A DNA stretch of 64,000 bases from a bacterium. GTDB taxonomy: Bacteria; Desulfobacterota; Binatia; HRBIN30; CADEER01. Each line of letters begins with the position of its first letter. Within the stretch, counting starts at the first letter, position 1. Below, piece by piece: positions 53,023-62,670 of this stretch. Position numbers and translations under genes: made by a program. The stretch lies in contig JAUIGL010000025.1 in assembly GCA_030430165.1 (NCBI GenBank), forward strand, positions 1 through 64,000, read 5' to 3'. A model generated the notes under the pieces. The model saw only the letters and a list, made by a program, of their open reading frames with translations, made no database searches and was not told the DNA's origin.

Positions 53023-54096
53023 TCAGCCCCAGCTGCCGAGGATTCTGCCGATGTCGTTGTAGAAGGCGAACGCCATCAGGGCGATCAGGATCACCAGACC
53101 GACCTGCTGCGCGACCTCGCGTTGGCGCAGATCCAGCGGCCGGCGCATGACGCCCTCGATCAGGAAAAACAGCAAGTGGCCGCCGTCCAGCACCGGGATG
53201 GGGAGCAGATTGAGGATGCCGAGGTTGATGCTGATGATCGCCATGAAGCGGATCAGCGGCTCCAAGCCGTCCTCCGCCTGTGACCCTGCCGCCTGGGCGA
53301 TGAGCAGCGGACCGCCGATCTCCTCGGCGGGAATGTCCCCGAGGACCAGCTTGTATACGCTCGTCGCGATCACCGTGATCCAGAACGAAGTGCGCTGGAA
53401 ACCGCCGGTAAGCGCGCCGACCAGGCCGACCGGCTCGCGCTTGTCGGCCACCTGAATGCCGATCGCGTAGTACTTGTCGCCGACGACCTCGCCGTAGATG
53501 TTCTTGGTATCGCGCTCTGCCGGCTCGACCGCGAGGGTCAGCGGCGCCTCGTCGCGCAGCACATCGACGCTGAGCTCGCGGCCCTCGCTGGCGCGAATCG
53601 CTTCGGAGAGCGCGGCCCACGAGCCGATCTCGACTCCGTCGACCGCGGTGATGACGTCGCCCGGCAAAAAGCCGGCAGCGGCGGCGGGCTGGTCCTTCTG
53701 GACGTAACCGATCTCCGCGACCTCGTTCTGCACCGGTTTGCCGTTCACCAGGTAGACCAGCGAGAAGGCGAGAAACGCGAACAGGAGATTGAAGACCGGA
53801 CCGGCGAGAACGATGGCGCAGCGCTTCCACAGGGCTTGATGGGAGAACGAGATGGCTTCGTCGACCGGCTCGTCGCTGTCCGGGTCTTCGCCGACCATCT
53901 TGACGAAGCCGCCGAGCGGGATTGCGCTGACTACGTACTCGGTACCGTCGACGGTGCGGCCGAACAGCTTGGGGCCGAAGCCGACGGAGAACTTGAGAAT
54001 CCCGACGCCGGACTTCTTGGCGACGATGAAATGGCCGAACTCGTGAACGACGATGAGAATGCCGAGTACGGCAATCGCTGCGAGAATTCCTGTCAT
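53023..54096 (-). CDS. rseP: site-2 protease RseP family
   Basis: A 357-residue membrane zinc metalloprotease. HEFGHF (about residues 18-23) and the PIPVLDGGHLLFFL motif give the active site, and one PDZ domain (about 115-195, PAAAAGFLPGDVITAVDGVEI) is present where E. coli RseP has two. It cuts transmembrane substrates, such as anti-sigma factors, within the membrane. Between cdsA (19 bases) and tsaB (6 bases). dxr, often next to it, is missing. Confidence 0.94.
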   Translation of the reverse strand: MTGILAAIAVLGILIVVHEFGHFIVAKKSGVGILKFSVGFGPKLFGRTVDGTEYVVSAIPLGGFVKMVGEDPDSDEPVDEAISFSHQALWKRCAIVLAGPVFNLLFAFLAFSLVYLVNGKPVQNEVAEIGYVQKDQPAAAAGFLPGDVITAVDGVEIGSWAALSEAIRASEGRELSVDVLRDEAPLTLAVEPAERDTKNIYGEVVGDKYYAIGIQVADKREPVGLVGALTGGFQRTSFWITVIATSVYKLVLGDIPAEEIGGPLLIAQAAGSQAEDGLEPLIRFMAIISINLGILNLLPIPVLDGGHLLFFLIEGVMRRPLDLRQREVAQQVGLVILIALMAFAFYNDIGRILGSWG

Positions 54097-54115
54097 GGTT
54101 CGCGGGCGCGCTCGT

Positions 54116-54910
54116 TCAGAACGCTGCCCGATAATAGTACAGGATCGCTACCGGGAAAAGCAGACTATCGATTCGATCGAGAACGCCGCCGTGCCCGGGG
54201 AAGATCCAACCCGACTCTTTCGCCGAGAACGCGCGTTTCATCGCCGACTCGCAGAGGTCGCCGAGCTGGCCGACGGCGGCGAGGACGACCCCGAGAACCA
54301 CCATCGAGAGCCATTTTTCGGCTGGAAACAGTACGACTTTGGCCGCCAACGACAGCAGCACCGACGCCGCGATCGCGCCCAGCGCACCTTCCACCGTCTT
54401 CGCCGGGCTGACCCGCGGCAACAGCTTGTGACGCCCCAGGCTGCGACCGGCGAAGTAGGCCCCGGTATCGCTCGCCATGCCATTCGCCACCAGAAAGGCC
54501 ACCCACAGAGGTCCGTCGTCGAGGTGGTGCAGCCACACGAAATGAGCGAGCACCCCGACGTAGAGCACTCCGAGCATGGCCACCGCCGCATCGACGACGC
54601 CGTCGCGGAGATCGATGGGGCGCAGCACCACCGCCGCCAGCACCGCGGCGAGTGCCACGGTGAGCCCGGCGACGCCGAGCGGCGCCGGGGCGGCGGGTGC
54701 GACCGCCGATCCCAGGACTACGAAGCCGGCGATCACGCCGATCCAGCGTTCGGTTTCCTTCTCGGGGAACGCCATCCCCATGTACTCGACCAGAGCGATC
54801 GTCCCCAGGGCGAGGATCAGCAGACTGAGCGCGTACGGCGGCGCGAGGAAGATGATCGCCAGCAGGATCGGGATGGCGACCGCTGCCGTCGCCAAGCGCG
54901 CAGCCAACAC
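54116..54910 (-). CDS. cdsA: phosphatidate cytidylyltransferase
   Basis: A 264-residue multi-pass membrane protein. The signature SPAKTVEGALGAIAASVLL, GDLCESAMKRAFSAKESGWIFPGHGGVLDRIDSLL is typical of CdsA. It makes CDP-diacylglycerol, the precursor used by PssA coded elsewhere in this window. The start is followed by hydrophobic segments from the first residues. rseP begins 19 bases after it; uppS is upstream, 74 bases away. Confidence 0.93.
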   Translation of the reverse strand: MLAARLATAAVAIPILLAIIFLAPPYALSLLILALGTIALVEYMGMAFPEKETERWIGVIAGFVVLGSAVAPAAPAPLGVAGLTVALAAVLAAVVLRPIDLRDGVVDAAVAMLGVLYVGVLAHFVWLHHLDDGPLWVAFLVANGMASDTGAYFAGRSLGRHKLLPRVSPAKTVEGALGAIAASVLLSLAAKVVLFPAEKWLSMVVLGVVLAAVGQLGDLCESAMKRAFSAKESGWIFPGHGGVLDRIDSLLFPVAILYYYRAAF

Positions 54911-54984
54911 CTCTCAGCCCCCCGCCGCCGCGCCAACCATCCCGGGGCGCGGCGCTGCCGACGCCGGGTCGCTGGCGTCCCGCA

Positions 54985-55746
54985 TCACTGGGCTGCCGAC
55001 CGCGGAGCTTCTTCGGCGACTCGGCCGAACCGGCGATCGCGCTGCTGGTAGTGCGCCAGCGCCTCGACGTACTGCGCCTCGCGAAAGTCGGGCCACAGAG
55101 CGTCGGTCACGTAGATCTCGGTATAGGCCAGCTGCCAGAGATAGAAGTTCGAGATTCGCATCTCGCCGCTGGTTCGAATCAGCAGATCGGGGTCCGGCAT
55201 CGAAGCCGTGCCCAACGACCTCGACACCGCGGCCTCGTCGATGTCCTGCGGGCGCAGCCGCCCCGCCTCGACCTCGGCGCCGAGCGCGCGCGCCGCGTTG
55301 ACGATGTCCTCGCGCCCGCCGTAGCTGACACAGAGACCGACCGTCAGGCGCTGGTTGTCGCGGGTACGCTCGATCGCGCTGTCGAGCTCGTCGCGCACCG
55401 AAGGCGGCAGCTTGCTCACGTCGCCAATCGCCAGCACGCGCACTTCGTTGTGCATCATGCGCTCGATCTCGGTGCGCAGGTAGCGCCGCAGCAAGCTCAT
55501 CAGCGCGTTCACCTCGCGCCGCGGGCGCTGCCAGTTCTCGGTCGAGAAGGCGAACAAGCTGAGATACGGAATGCCCAGCTTGCGCGTCGCTTCGACGATC
55601 GCGCGCACCGAGTCCTTGCCGCGCTTGTGTCCTTCGACGCGCGACATCGAACGGCGCTGCGCCCACCTGCCGTTGCCGTCCATGATGATCGCGACGTGCT
55701 GCGGCAGGCGCGCCATATCGAGGACACTGGTATCGAAGTCGGCCAC
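54985..55746 (-). CDS. uppS: undecaprenyl diphosphate synthase
   Basis: A 253-residue cis-prenyltransferase. HVAIIMDGNGRWAQRR, GHKRGKDSVRAIVEATRKLGI, SFSTENWQRP-like FAFSTENWQRPRREV and SDALWPDF/YVTDALWPDF are standard. It makes the undecaprenyl lipid carrier for cell wall. GTG at 55746 is 5 bases after the frr stop, with GGAGGT as ribosome site. cdsA follows downstream. Confidence 0.94.
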   Translation of the reverse strand: MADFDTSVLDMARLPQHVAIIMDGNGRWAQRRSMSRVEGHKRGKDSVRAIVEATRKLGIPYLSLFAFSTENWQRPRREVNALMSLLRRYLRTEIERMMHNEVRVLAIGDVSKLPPSVRDELDSAIERTRDNQRLTVGLCVSYGGREDIVNAARALGAEVEAGRLRPQDIDEAAVSRSLGTASMPDPDLLIRTSGEMRISNFYLWQLAYTEIYVTDALWPDFREAQYVEALAHYQQRDRRFGRVAEEAPRSAAQ

Positions 55747-55751
55747 CCCGA

Positions 55752-56309
55752 TCAGACCTCCATGATCTCTTCTTCTTTGGCCTTCAGCACCTCATCGAGC
55801 TTCTCGATGAACTGGTTGGTCAACTCCTGGGTCTTTTCCTGTCCCTTGCGGTGGTCGTCCTCGGTGATGTCCTTGTCCTTCTCCATCACCTTCAGCATGT
55901 CGTTGGCATCGCGCCTGTGGTTGCGCGCCGACACGCGGTAGTCCTCGGCCACCTTGCGAACGTGCTTGACCAGCTCCTTGCGGCGATCCTCGGTGAGCTC
56001 GGGAATCGGCACGCGGATCAGCTTGCCGTCGTTGGACGGGGTCAGCCCCAGATCCGACTGCATGATCGCCTTCTCGATGTCGGCAATCACGTTGCGATCG
56101 AAGGGCTGCACGACCAGCAGCCGCGGCTCCGGCGCGGAAACCGTCGCCAGCTGGTTCAGCGGCGTCTGCGCCCCGTAGTACTCGACCGTAATCCCCTCGA
56201 GGAGCGCGGTCGACGCGCGTCCGGTCCGAGTCTTGGCCAGCTCGCGACGCAGTGCGACCACCGTCTCCTCCATCTCGCTGCGGAGGTTCTTGATGACGTC
56301 CTCAACCAT
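55752..56309 (-). CDS. frr: ribosome recycling factor
   Basis: A 185-residue RRF. KNLRSEMEETVVALRRELAKTRTGRASTALLEGITVEYYGAQTPLNQLATVSAPEPRLLVVQPFDRN and the closing helical domain RKELVKHVRKVAEDYRVSARNHRRDANDML are typical. It splits the post-termination ribosome. Part of rpsB-tsf-pyrH-frr-uppS. ATG at 56309 fits the usual N-terminus. Confidence 0.96.
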   Translation of the reverse strand: MVEDVIKNLRSEMEETVVALRRELAKTRTGRASTALLEGITVEYYGAQTPLNQLATVSAPEPRLLVVQPFDRNVIADIEKAIMQSDLGLTPSNDGKLIRVPIPELTEDRRKELVKHVRKVAEDYRVSARNHRRDANDMLKVMEKDKDITEDDHRKGQEKTQELTNQFIEKLDEVLKAKEEEIMEV

Positions 56310-56401
56310 GGCTGAGCTTTTATCGCGTCTGCCCAGCGAGGTCCAAGGCCGTGCCCGAGGTGCAGTCGGGGCTGGGAAAACCGCCCCGCGCGCCGCGCCG
56401 G

Positions 56402-57157
56402 TCAGTGGATCAGGGTGCCGACTTCCTCGCCGCAGGCGACGCGGCGGATATTCCCCGAGACCAGCAGATTGAACACCTTGATCGGCAGGGCGTTCTCCAT
56501 ACACAGGGTCACCGCGGTGGCGTCCATCACTTTGAGCTCTTTGGCGATGAAGTCCGAGTACGAGAGGGTATCGAAACGCACCGCGTCGGCATTGATCTTG
56601 GGGTCGGAATCGTAGACGCCGTCGACTCGAGTCGCTTTGAGGATCACCTCGGCGCCGATCTCGGCGGCGCGCAGCGCCGCCGCGGTATCGGTGCTGAAGT
56701 AAGGATTCCCCGTGCCGGCGGCGAAGATGACGATGCGGCCCTTCTCGAGGTGACGCATGGCACGGCGCCGGATATACGGCTCGGCGATCTCGCGGATCTC
56801 GAGGGCGGACATCACCCTGGTCTGCACGCCGTTCTTCTCGAGCGCGTTCTGCATGGCGAGCGCGTTGATCACGGTCGCCAGCATTCCCATGTAGTCGCCG
56901 GTCGCCCGCTCGACGCCCTCGGTCGCGGCGCGCACCCCGCGGTAGATGTTGCCACCGCCGATCACCAGGGCGATCTCGAGGCCGAGCGCGTGCACCTGCT
57001 CGATCTCCGCCGCCACCGCCTGGATGGTCGCCGGCTCGATTCCGTAGTTCGCGTCTCCCATCAGCGCCTCACCGCTCAACTTGAGCATGATGCGCCGATA
57101 CCGCGAGGCATCGGACGATTGCGATCGAGCCATTCCGTCCGCGCCTCGCGTCGACAT
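56402..57157 (-). CDS. pyrH: UMP kinase
   Basis: A 251-residue UMP kinase of the amino-acid-kinase fold. [49 protein letters not shown] and [23 protein letters not shown] are typical. It converts UMP to UDP. Two starts are possible: 57157, 7 bases after the tsf stop, or 57133, which removes eight residues. frr follows after 92 bases. Confidence 0.94.
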   Translation of the reverse strand: MSTRGADGMARSQSSDASRYRRIMLKLSGEALMGDANYGIEPATIQAVAAEIEQVHALGLEIALVIGGGNIYRGVRAATEGVERATGDYMGMLATVINALAMQNALEKNGVQTRVMSALEIREIAEPYIRRRAMRHLEKGRIVIFAAGTGNPYFSTDTAAALRAAEIGAEVILKATRVDGVYDSDPKINADAVRFDTLSYSDFIAKELKVMDATAVTLCMENALPIKVFNLLVSGNIRRVACGEEVGTLIH

Positions 57158-57164
57158 CGATGGA

Positions 57165-57776
57165 TCAGGCCTCGCCGGACTCGTCGCCGAGCTGGAAGCG
57201 CGCGAAACGGCGCACCACCAAGTTCTCGCCCATCTTGGAGATCGCGTCGGTCACCAGGTCACCGACCTTCTTGTCCGGATCTTTGATGTAGGGCTGCTCG
57301 AGCAGGCAGATCTCGGAGTAGAACTTCTCGATCTTGCCGTTGACGATCTTGTCGAGGACCTGCTCCGGCTTGCCGGACTCGGCCGCCTGGGTTTTGAAGA
57401 TGCCGCGCTCTTGCTCGACGACCTCGGCCGGCACTTCCTCGCGCTTGAGGTAGCGCGGGTTGGCCGCCGCGACTTGCATCGCCAGCTCCTTCACCAGATC
57501 GGTGAAGTCGTCGGTGCGAGCGACGAAGTCGGTCTCGCAGTTGACCTCGACCAGCACTCCGATCTTGCCGCCGGCGTGGATGTACGAGGCGACCTGCCCT
57601 TCCGCCGCCGAACGGCCGGCCCGCTTCGCAGCTGCCGCCAGGCCCTTCTCGCGCAGAAAAACCGTCGCTTTCTCGATGTCGCCGCCGACCTCGGACAGCG
57701 CCTTCTTGCAGTCCATCATGCCGGCACCGGTCCGCTCCCGCAGATCGCGCACCAGTCCCGCAGTAATCTGACTCAC
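57165..57776 (-). CDS. tsf: elongation factor Ts
   Basis: A 203-residue EF-Ts of the short type. [29 protein letters not shown] is the N-terminal UBA-like segment; [31 protein letters not shown] is the core. It exchanges nucleotides on EF-Tu. The start overlaps the rpsB stop (57773-57776). E. coli EF-Ts is longer (283); short versions occur in other phyla. Confidence 0.95.
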   Translation of the reverse strand: MSQITAGLVRDLRERTGAGMMDCKKALSEVGGDIEKATVFLREKGLAAAAKRAGRSAAEGQVASYIHAGGKIGVLVEVNCETDFVARTDDFTDLVKELAMQVAAANPRYLKREEVPAEVVEQERGIFKTQAAESGKPEQVLDKIVNGKIEKFYSEICLLEQPYIKDPDKKVGDLVTDAISKMGENLVVRRFARFQLGDESGEA

Positions 57777-58648
57777 GCCGCACCCCCGTCCGTCGGTTCC
57801 GGTGCCGGTTCCGCCACCGCCGCCGGCTCGGCGGGAGCCTCCTCGGCGGGCTGGTTCGCCGCCGTCGACGACGCCGGCGCCATCGGCGCCTCGCTGCCGG
57901 GAACCGCGATTCCGGTCTGATCCGGAGCCGCCTCCGCCTCCTCGGCCTTGGTCCGCTCGTCGTAACTGGCGCGGCCCTCGTTCACCGCATCGGCCATCGC
58001 CTGGCAGAACAACCGGATCGCGCGGATCGCGTCGTCGTTCCCCGGAATGCGATAGTCGACCGGGTCGGGGTTGCAGTTACTGTCGACCACGGCAACCACA
58101 GGAACGCCCAGCTTGTTGGCCTCCTTGACCGCGATCTCTTCCTTGATGGTATCGATCACGAACAGTGCGTCGGGGACCCGCCGCATCGTCTTGATACCGC
58201 CCAGGGTGTGGATCAAGCGGTCGCGCTCGCGGCTCATTTCGAGCAGCTCGCGCTTCTTCAGAGCCTCGGTAATCGTCGGATCGTCGAGCATCTCCTCGAG
58301 CTTCTTGAGGCGCTCGACGCTCTGCTTGACGGTCTGGAAGTTGGTCAGGGTGCCGCCCAGCCAGCGATTGCTGACGTAGTACATGCCGCAGCGCTCGGCC
58401 TCGTCGCGGACCGCGTCCTGGGCCTGCTTCTTGGTTCCCACCATCAGCAGCGAACCGCCCCGCGCCGCCAGATCGCGAACGAAATCGCACGCATCCTTCA
58501 GCATCGTCACCGTCTGCTGGAGATCGATGATGTAGATACCGTTGCGTGCGCCGAAGATGTACGGCTTCATCTTCGGATTCCAGCGACTCGTCTGGTGGCC
58601 GAAATGGACGCCGGCCTCCAGGAGCTGCTTCATGGTCACTTCAGCCAT
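57773..58648 (-). CDS. rpsB: 30S ribosomal protein S2
   Basis: A 291-residue S2. [79 protein letters not shown] and [30 protein letters not shown] are standard. An Ala/Glu/Pro-rich tail (about 245-291) is extra. ATG follows AGGAGCAATTGA. First gene of the rpsB-tsf-pyrH-frr-uppS-cdsA-rseP group; a repeat lies upstream. Confidence 0.97.
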   Translation of the reverse strand: MAEVTMKQLLEAGVHFGHQTSRWNPKMKPYIFGARNGIYIIDLQQTVTMLKDACDFVRDLAARGGSLLMVGTKKQAQDAVRDEAERCGMYYVSNRWLGGTLTNFQTVKQSVERLKKLEEMLDDPTITEALKKRELLEMSRERDRLIHTLGGIKTMRRVPDALFVIDTIKEEIAVKEANKLGVPVVAVVDSNCNPDPVDYRIPGNDDAIRAIRLFCQAMADAVNEGRASYDERTKAEEAEAAPDQTGIAVPGSEAPMAPASSTAANQPAEEAPAEPAAVAEPAPEPTDGGAA

Positions 58649-58744
58649 TCAATTGCTCCTAAGCGATTTCAAGTTGATCCGCTTCCGTATCAGAATCGAG
58701 CCGCGACCCCAACCCCCCGGGGGCTTGGAAAAGCGGGGAAAACA

Positions 58745-58890
58745 AAAGGAGTCTCGCTACGCTCGGTCATCCGAGGGACCCTCACCCGGCCTGCGGCCGG
58801 CCTCTCCCACAGGGAGAGGCGTCGGAACTCCCTTCTCCCCGTGGGAGAAGGACAGGATGAGGGTCCCTCAGCTAAGGGCGAAGCCCCACT
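58745..58890. repeat. dispersed ~146 bp intergenic repeat, copy 2
   Basis: Near-identical to 2109-2254 in module order and most bases. It lies between rho (ends 58922) and rpsB (starts 58648), within a co-directional run. Its inverted pairs may affect the rho-rpsB transcript. Confidence 0.85.
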
Positions 58891-58921
58891 TCTTCCGCGT
58901 CGAGAGCGCCCCGCCCCCGGC

Positions 58922-60298
58922 CTAGCTGTTCATCATATCGAGGAAAGCGCTGTTGTCGGGCGTGTCCTTCATTTTGTCCATGACGAACTCGGCGGCCTCG
59001 ACCGGGTTCAGCTGGGCCAGCAGCTTGCGCAGGATCCAGATCCGCTTGATCGCCGATTCGCCGAGCAGCAGCTCCTCCTTGCGGGTGCCGCTGCGGGTGA
59101 TGTCGACGGCCGGGAAGGTCCGCTTGTCGACCAGGCGGCGGTCGAGATGGACCTCCATGTTGCCGGTCGCCTTGAACTCCTCGAAGATCACCTCGTCCAT
59201 CCGGCTGCCGGTATCGACCAGCGCCGTCCCGAGGATCGTCAGGCTGCCCCCATCTTCTATGTTGCGCGCCGCGCCGAGGAACTTCTTCGGCTTGTGCAGG
59301 GCGTTCGAGTCGAGCCCACCCGACAGGATCTTGCCCGAGGGCGGAACCACGGTGTTGTAGGCGCGCGCGAGGCGCGTGATGCTGTCGAGCAGGATGACCA
59401 CGTCGCGGCCGTGCTCGACCAGGCGCTTGGCCTTCTCGATGACGATCTCGGCCACCTGGACGTGCCGCGTCGGCGGCTCGTCGAAGGTCGAGGAGATCAC
59501 CTCGCCGTCGACCGAGCGCTCCATGTCGGTCACTTCCTCTGGGCGCTCGTCGATGAGCAGGACGATGAGGATCGCTTCCGGGTGGTTGCGCGAGATGCCG
59601 TGCGCGATGCTCTGCAGCATCGTCGTCTTGCCGGTGCGCGGCGGCGCCACGATCAGGCCGCGCGTCCCCTTGCCGATCGGGGTGAACAGATCGAGGATCC
59701 GGGTCGTCGGGTCGCCGTCGTGCTCGAGCACCAGCTGCTCGTCCGGATACAGCGGCGTCAGGTTGTCGAAGAGGATCTTGTCCTTCGCCCGCGCCGCCTC
59801 GTCGTAATTGATCTCGCCGACCTTGAGCAGCGCGAAGTAGCGCTCGCCGTCCTTGGGCGGACGAATCTGCCCCGAGACGACGTCCCCGGTGCGCAGATTG
59901 AAGCGGCGCACCTGACTCGGCGACACGTAGATGTCGTCCGGTCCGGGCAGGTAGTTCGAATCCGGCGCACGCAGGAAACCGAAGCCGTCCGACAGGGTCT
60001 CGATCACCCCCTCGCCGACGATGGCGCCGCGCTTCTCCGCCTGAGCGCCGAGGATGGCGAAGATCAGCTCCTGCTTGCGCATCCCCGCCGCCCCCTCGAC
60101 CGCGAAATCGCGCGCCAGCTGGGCGAGCTCGCCGATCTTCTTGCTCTTGAGCGAGCGCAGGTCGAGCGCTTCACCGCCGGCCTCGGCCGCAGTCTCCCGC
60201 GCGCCCGGCGAGTCGGAATTCGCCCCGCGCTTGGCGGCGGCGTCGGCCGACTTAGCGGTCGACGACTTGCGCGCCTTGGCGGCCGTCTGTTCGGCCAT
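58922..60298 (-). CDS. rho: transcription termination factor Rho
   Basis: A 458-residue Rho. An Ala/Ser/Lys-rich extension (about 1-45) precedes the Rho N-domain helices [12 protein letters not shown] and [10 protein letters not shown]. The cold-shock-like RNA-binding [30 protein letters not shown] and the Walker A region [13 protein letters not shown] follow; [27 protein letters not shown] and [14 protein letters not shown] are also typical. Hexameric RNA helicase that ends transcripts. RluD gene upstream, repeat and rpsB downstream. Confidence 0.97.
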   Translation of the reverse strand: MAEQTAAKARKSSTAKSADAAAKRGANSDSPGARETAAEAGGEALDLRSLKSKKIGELAQLARDFAVEGAAGMRKQELIFAILGAQAEKRGAIVGEGVIETLSDGFGFLRAPDSNYLPGPDDIYVSPSQVRRFNLRTGDVVSGQIRPPKDGERYFALLKVGEINYDEAARAKDKILFDNLTPLYPDEQLVLEHDGDPTTRILDLFTPIGKGTRGLIVAPPRTGKTTMLQSIAHGISRNHPEAILIVLLIDERPEEVTDMERSVDGEVISSTFDEPPTRHVQVAEIVIEKAKRLVEHGRDVVILLDSITRLARAYNTVVPPSGKILSGGLDSNALHKPKKFLGAARNIEDGGSLTILGTALVDTGSRMDEVIFEEFKATGNMEVHLDRRLVDKRTFPAVDITRSGTRKEELLLGESAIKRIWILRKLLAQLNPVEAAEFVMDKMKDTPDNSAFLDMMNS

Positions 60299-60443
60299 GA
60301 TCAGTCCTCTCCACGAAAAGCCTCGCGGGGCTGGTGCTGGAATTTCTCGAGTTGGATGGGGTGTCTGGAAAGAATCGTGAGAGTGGCGCCGCAGAGCGCG
60401 CCGCCAGAGAAGGCGCGGACGCTACTCAGGCGCTGGCACCATG

Positions 60444-61391
60444 TCAACCTTCAGCGGCAGCCCGCAGCGACTCGACCGCGGCGACGAAGTCGGCGGGGAG
60501 CGGCGCTTTCAGGTCGAGACCGACCCCGCTCACCGGATGGCTCAACCGCAAGCGCTCGGCGTGCAGCGCCTGACGCTCGATCACCGGCATCGCCAGGCGG
60601 CGTCCCTTGGCGTACACCGGGTCGGCTACGATCGGGTGGCCGATCGATGCGAGGTGAACGCGAATCTGGTGGGTACGGCCGGTATGCGGGAAAACACGTA
60701 CCATCGCCGCGCCGCGGTAGCGCTCGACGACCTCGAAGCGAGTCTGCGAGCTGCGACCGCCACGGCGAATCGCCATCTTCTTGCGTTCGACCGGGTGGCG
60801 GCCGATCGGCGCATCGATCTCGCCGGCATCGTCGCTCGGCGCACCGTGGATGATCGCCCGGTAGCGCTTGCGCACTTCGCGGCGGCGAAACGCGCCCTCC
60901 AGCGCGGCGTGGGTTTCCAGGTCTTTCGCCACCAGAATGACGCCGGAGGTATCCTTGTCGAGCCGGTGCACGATGCCGCAGCGCATCGGGTCGAGATCGC
61001 GGCGCTTCCCCTGCCATCGGTGTAGTAGCGCGTTGACCAGGGTGCCGCTCCAATGACCGGGAGCGGGGTGCACCACCAGCCCCGCCGGCTTGTCGATTGC
61101 GATCAGGTAGTCGTCTTCGAAGAGCACGCCGATGTCGATCGCCTCGGCGCGCAGCTCGTGTGACTCCGGGGGCGGCTGCTCGGCATCGATCTCCTGTCCG
61201 ACTCGCAGCGCGGCGCCGGCTTTGGCCGGTTTGCCGTCGACCCGAACCAGGCCGTCGGCGATCAGCTTGCGGATCTGCGATCGCGTGCCGAGCTCGCCGG
61301 TGGCGACGAGAAAGTGGTCGAGGCGACGCTGCGCCTCCTCTTCGCCGACGACCCAGTGGTGGCGGCGCGTTTCCTCACTGCTCTTCGGCAT
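60444..61391 (-). CDS. rluD: RluA/RluD-family rRNA pseudouridine synthase
   Basis: A 315-residue enzyme. The S4-like domain (about 15-80) RLDHFLVATGELGTRSQIRKLIADGLVRVDGK precedes the catalytic domain with GIVHRLDKDTSGVILVAK, where Asp is the nucleophile, then HTGRTHQIRVHLASIGHPIVAD. It is closest by motif to RluD (23S rRNA 1911/1915/1917), though RluC is possible. The start at 61391 lies inside the end of the riboflavin-kinase gene, a 17-base overlap. Confidence 0.9.
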   Translation of the reverse strand: MPKSSEETRRHHWVVGEEEAQRRLDHFLVATGELGTRSQIRKLIADGLVRVDGKPAKAGAALRVGQEIDAEQPPPESHELRAEAIDIGVLFEDDYLIAIDKPAGLVVHPAPGHWSGTLVNALLHRWQGKRRDLDPMRCGIVHRLDKDTSGVILVAKDLETHAALEGAFRRREVRKRYRAIIHGAPSDDAGEIDAPIGRHPVERKKMAIRRGGRSSQTRFEVVERYRGAAMVRVFPHTGRTHQIRVHLASIGHPIVADPVYAKGRRLAMPVIERQALHAERLRLSHPVSGVGLDLKAPLPADFVAAVESLRAAAEG

Positions 61392-61815
61392 GAACCGCGC
61401 GCGCCGCATCGATGTCGCGACGGATTTGCGCAACCAGCTCGTCGACCCCGTCGAACTTGCGCTCGCCGCGCAAGCGGCGCACGAAGCCAACCGAGATTCG
61501 CTTGCCGTAGAGGTCGCCCTCGAAATCGAAGATGTGGGTCTCGAGCGAGCGCTCGTCGTTGCCGAAGGTCGGGTTGCGGCCGAGGTTGGCGACCCCGACG
61601 CCGCTGCAGTCGCCGCCGACACGCACCGCGTACACTCCGTCGGGCGGCAGCACCATGCCGCGAACGCGCAAGTTCGCCGTCGGCACTCCGATCGACGCGC
61701 CGCGGTGGAAGCCGTGCACCACCTCGCCTTCGATTGCGTAGGGCGCGCCGCAAAGGTCCCGCGCAGTCGCCAGATCGCCGGCTTCCACGGCTTCTTTCAA
61801 CGCCTGCGATGCCAT
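61375..61815 (-). CDS. stand-alone riboflavin kinase domain (RibF C-terminus)
   Basis: A 146-residue protein. ALKEAVEAGDLATARDLCGAPYAIEGEVVHGFHRGASIGVPTANL matches the linker and start of the riboflavin kinase domain of bifunctional RibF, and LETHIFDFEGDLYGKRISVGFVRRLRGERKF its end. The FAD synthetase half (about 170 residues) is absent; upstream DNA (61816-61876) holds none. It could still make FMN. No strong ribosome site is visible. It overlaps rluD. Confidence 0.85.
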   Translation of the reverse strand: MASQALKEAVEAGDLATARDLCGAPYAIEGEVVHGFHRGASIGVPTANLRVRGMVLPPDGVYAVRVGGDCSGVGVANLGRNPTFGNDERSLETHIFDFEGDLYGKRISVGFVRRLRGERKFDGVDELVAQIRRDIDAARAVHAEEQ

Positions 61816-61876
61816 CGTTCGGGCTCGAGCCTACACCGCGGCGAGAGTGCGCCCAAACCCCCGCCGCCGCGCCGGA

Positions 61877-62656
61877 TCAGCTCTTGAGCTGTTCGAGCTG
61901 CTCGCGGCCGATCGCCGCCTCTTCGCTGTCGGGGTGATCGCTGATCAGCTTCTGCAGAATCAGACGCGCGTCGATCGGGTCTCCCGAGTTGGCGAACGCA
62001 GTGGCCAGCGACAGCAACGCGCCGGGGATCTGGTCTCCCTGCGGATGCTTGAGCAGCACTTCGTTGAGCTCGATGATGGCGCGGTTGTAGTCGCCGCGGC
62101 TGTAGTAGGCCTCGCCGAGCCAGAACTGCGCGTTGTCCGCCAGGTCGGACTTTGGATTCTTGTTGACGAAGCCGCGCAGGATCTGGATCGCCTGCTCGGT
62201 CTGCCCTTCGCGGTAGAGCTGCAGGCCGCGTTGGTACTCCGGGTCGAGGTCTCCGGCGGCGATGCTCTGCGACTCGCGCGCCCACGCCAGCTCGGCGGCG
62301 CGGGTCCGCGGCACGCCGCTCTGCAAACCGCCGCCGCCCACCGCACCGGTCGCCATGCCGCCGTGCGCCTGCGCCGTCGCCAGCGTCTTCAGGGTCGCCT
62401 CGAGCGACGCCACCCGGTCGTCCAACGACTCGATCGTCGCCTGGGTCTGGCGCAGAGTCTCTTCGTCGCCGGTCGCGCTGACCTGCCGTTTGAGCGAGTC
62501 GAGATTCACCTGAATGTCGGCGAGGTGCGCCCGCATGGTGCGCTGCTCCTTGCGCACGCGCTCGAAGTCGGCGCGCGAAACGCAGCCCGAGACCACGAGC
62601 GAGGCGGCAGTCGCCGACAGGGCCAAAAAGCCGAGCTTGGTGAATCGTCTCGTCAT
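61877..62656 (-). CDS. cpoB: Tol-Pal system protein CpoB/YbgF
   Basis: A 259-residue protein. Signal peptide with LVVSGC lipobox, a coiled coil (about 30-95), a linker, and TPR repeats (about 140-259): YQRGLQLYREGQTEQAIQILRGFVNKNPKSDLADNAQFWLGEAYYSRGDYNRAIIELNEVLLKHP... It links Tol-Pal with cell-wall synthesis at division. ATG at 62656 after GAGGAAACC. It follows pal, as in tol-pal clusters. Confidence 0.92.
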   Translation of the reverse strand: MTRRFTKLGFLALSATAASLVVSGCVSRADFERVRKEQRTMRAHLADIQVNLDSLKRQVSATGDEETLRQTQATIESLDDRVASLEATLKTLATAQAHGGMATGAVGGGGLQSGVPRTRAAELAWARESQSIAAGDLDPEYQRGLQLYREGQTEQAIQILRGFVNKNPKSDLADNAQFWLGEAYYSRGDYNRAIIELNEVLLKHPQGDQIPGALLSLATAFANSGDPIDARLILQKLISDHPDSEEAAIGREQLEQLKS

Positions 62657-62670
62657 CGGTTTCCTCGCTT

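Noticed and set aside
58208-60853. 881-residue plus-strand frame opposite rpsB and rho
   Set aside because: It spans two essential genes antisense and their repeat-rich gap.
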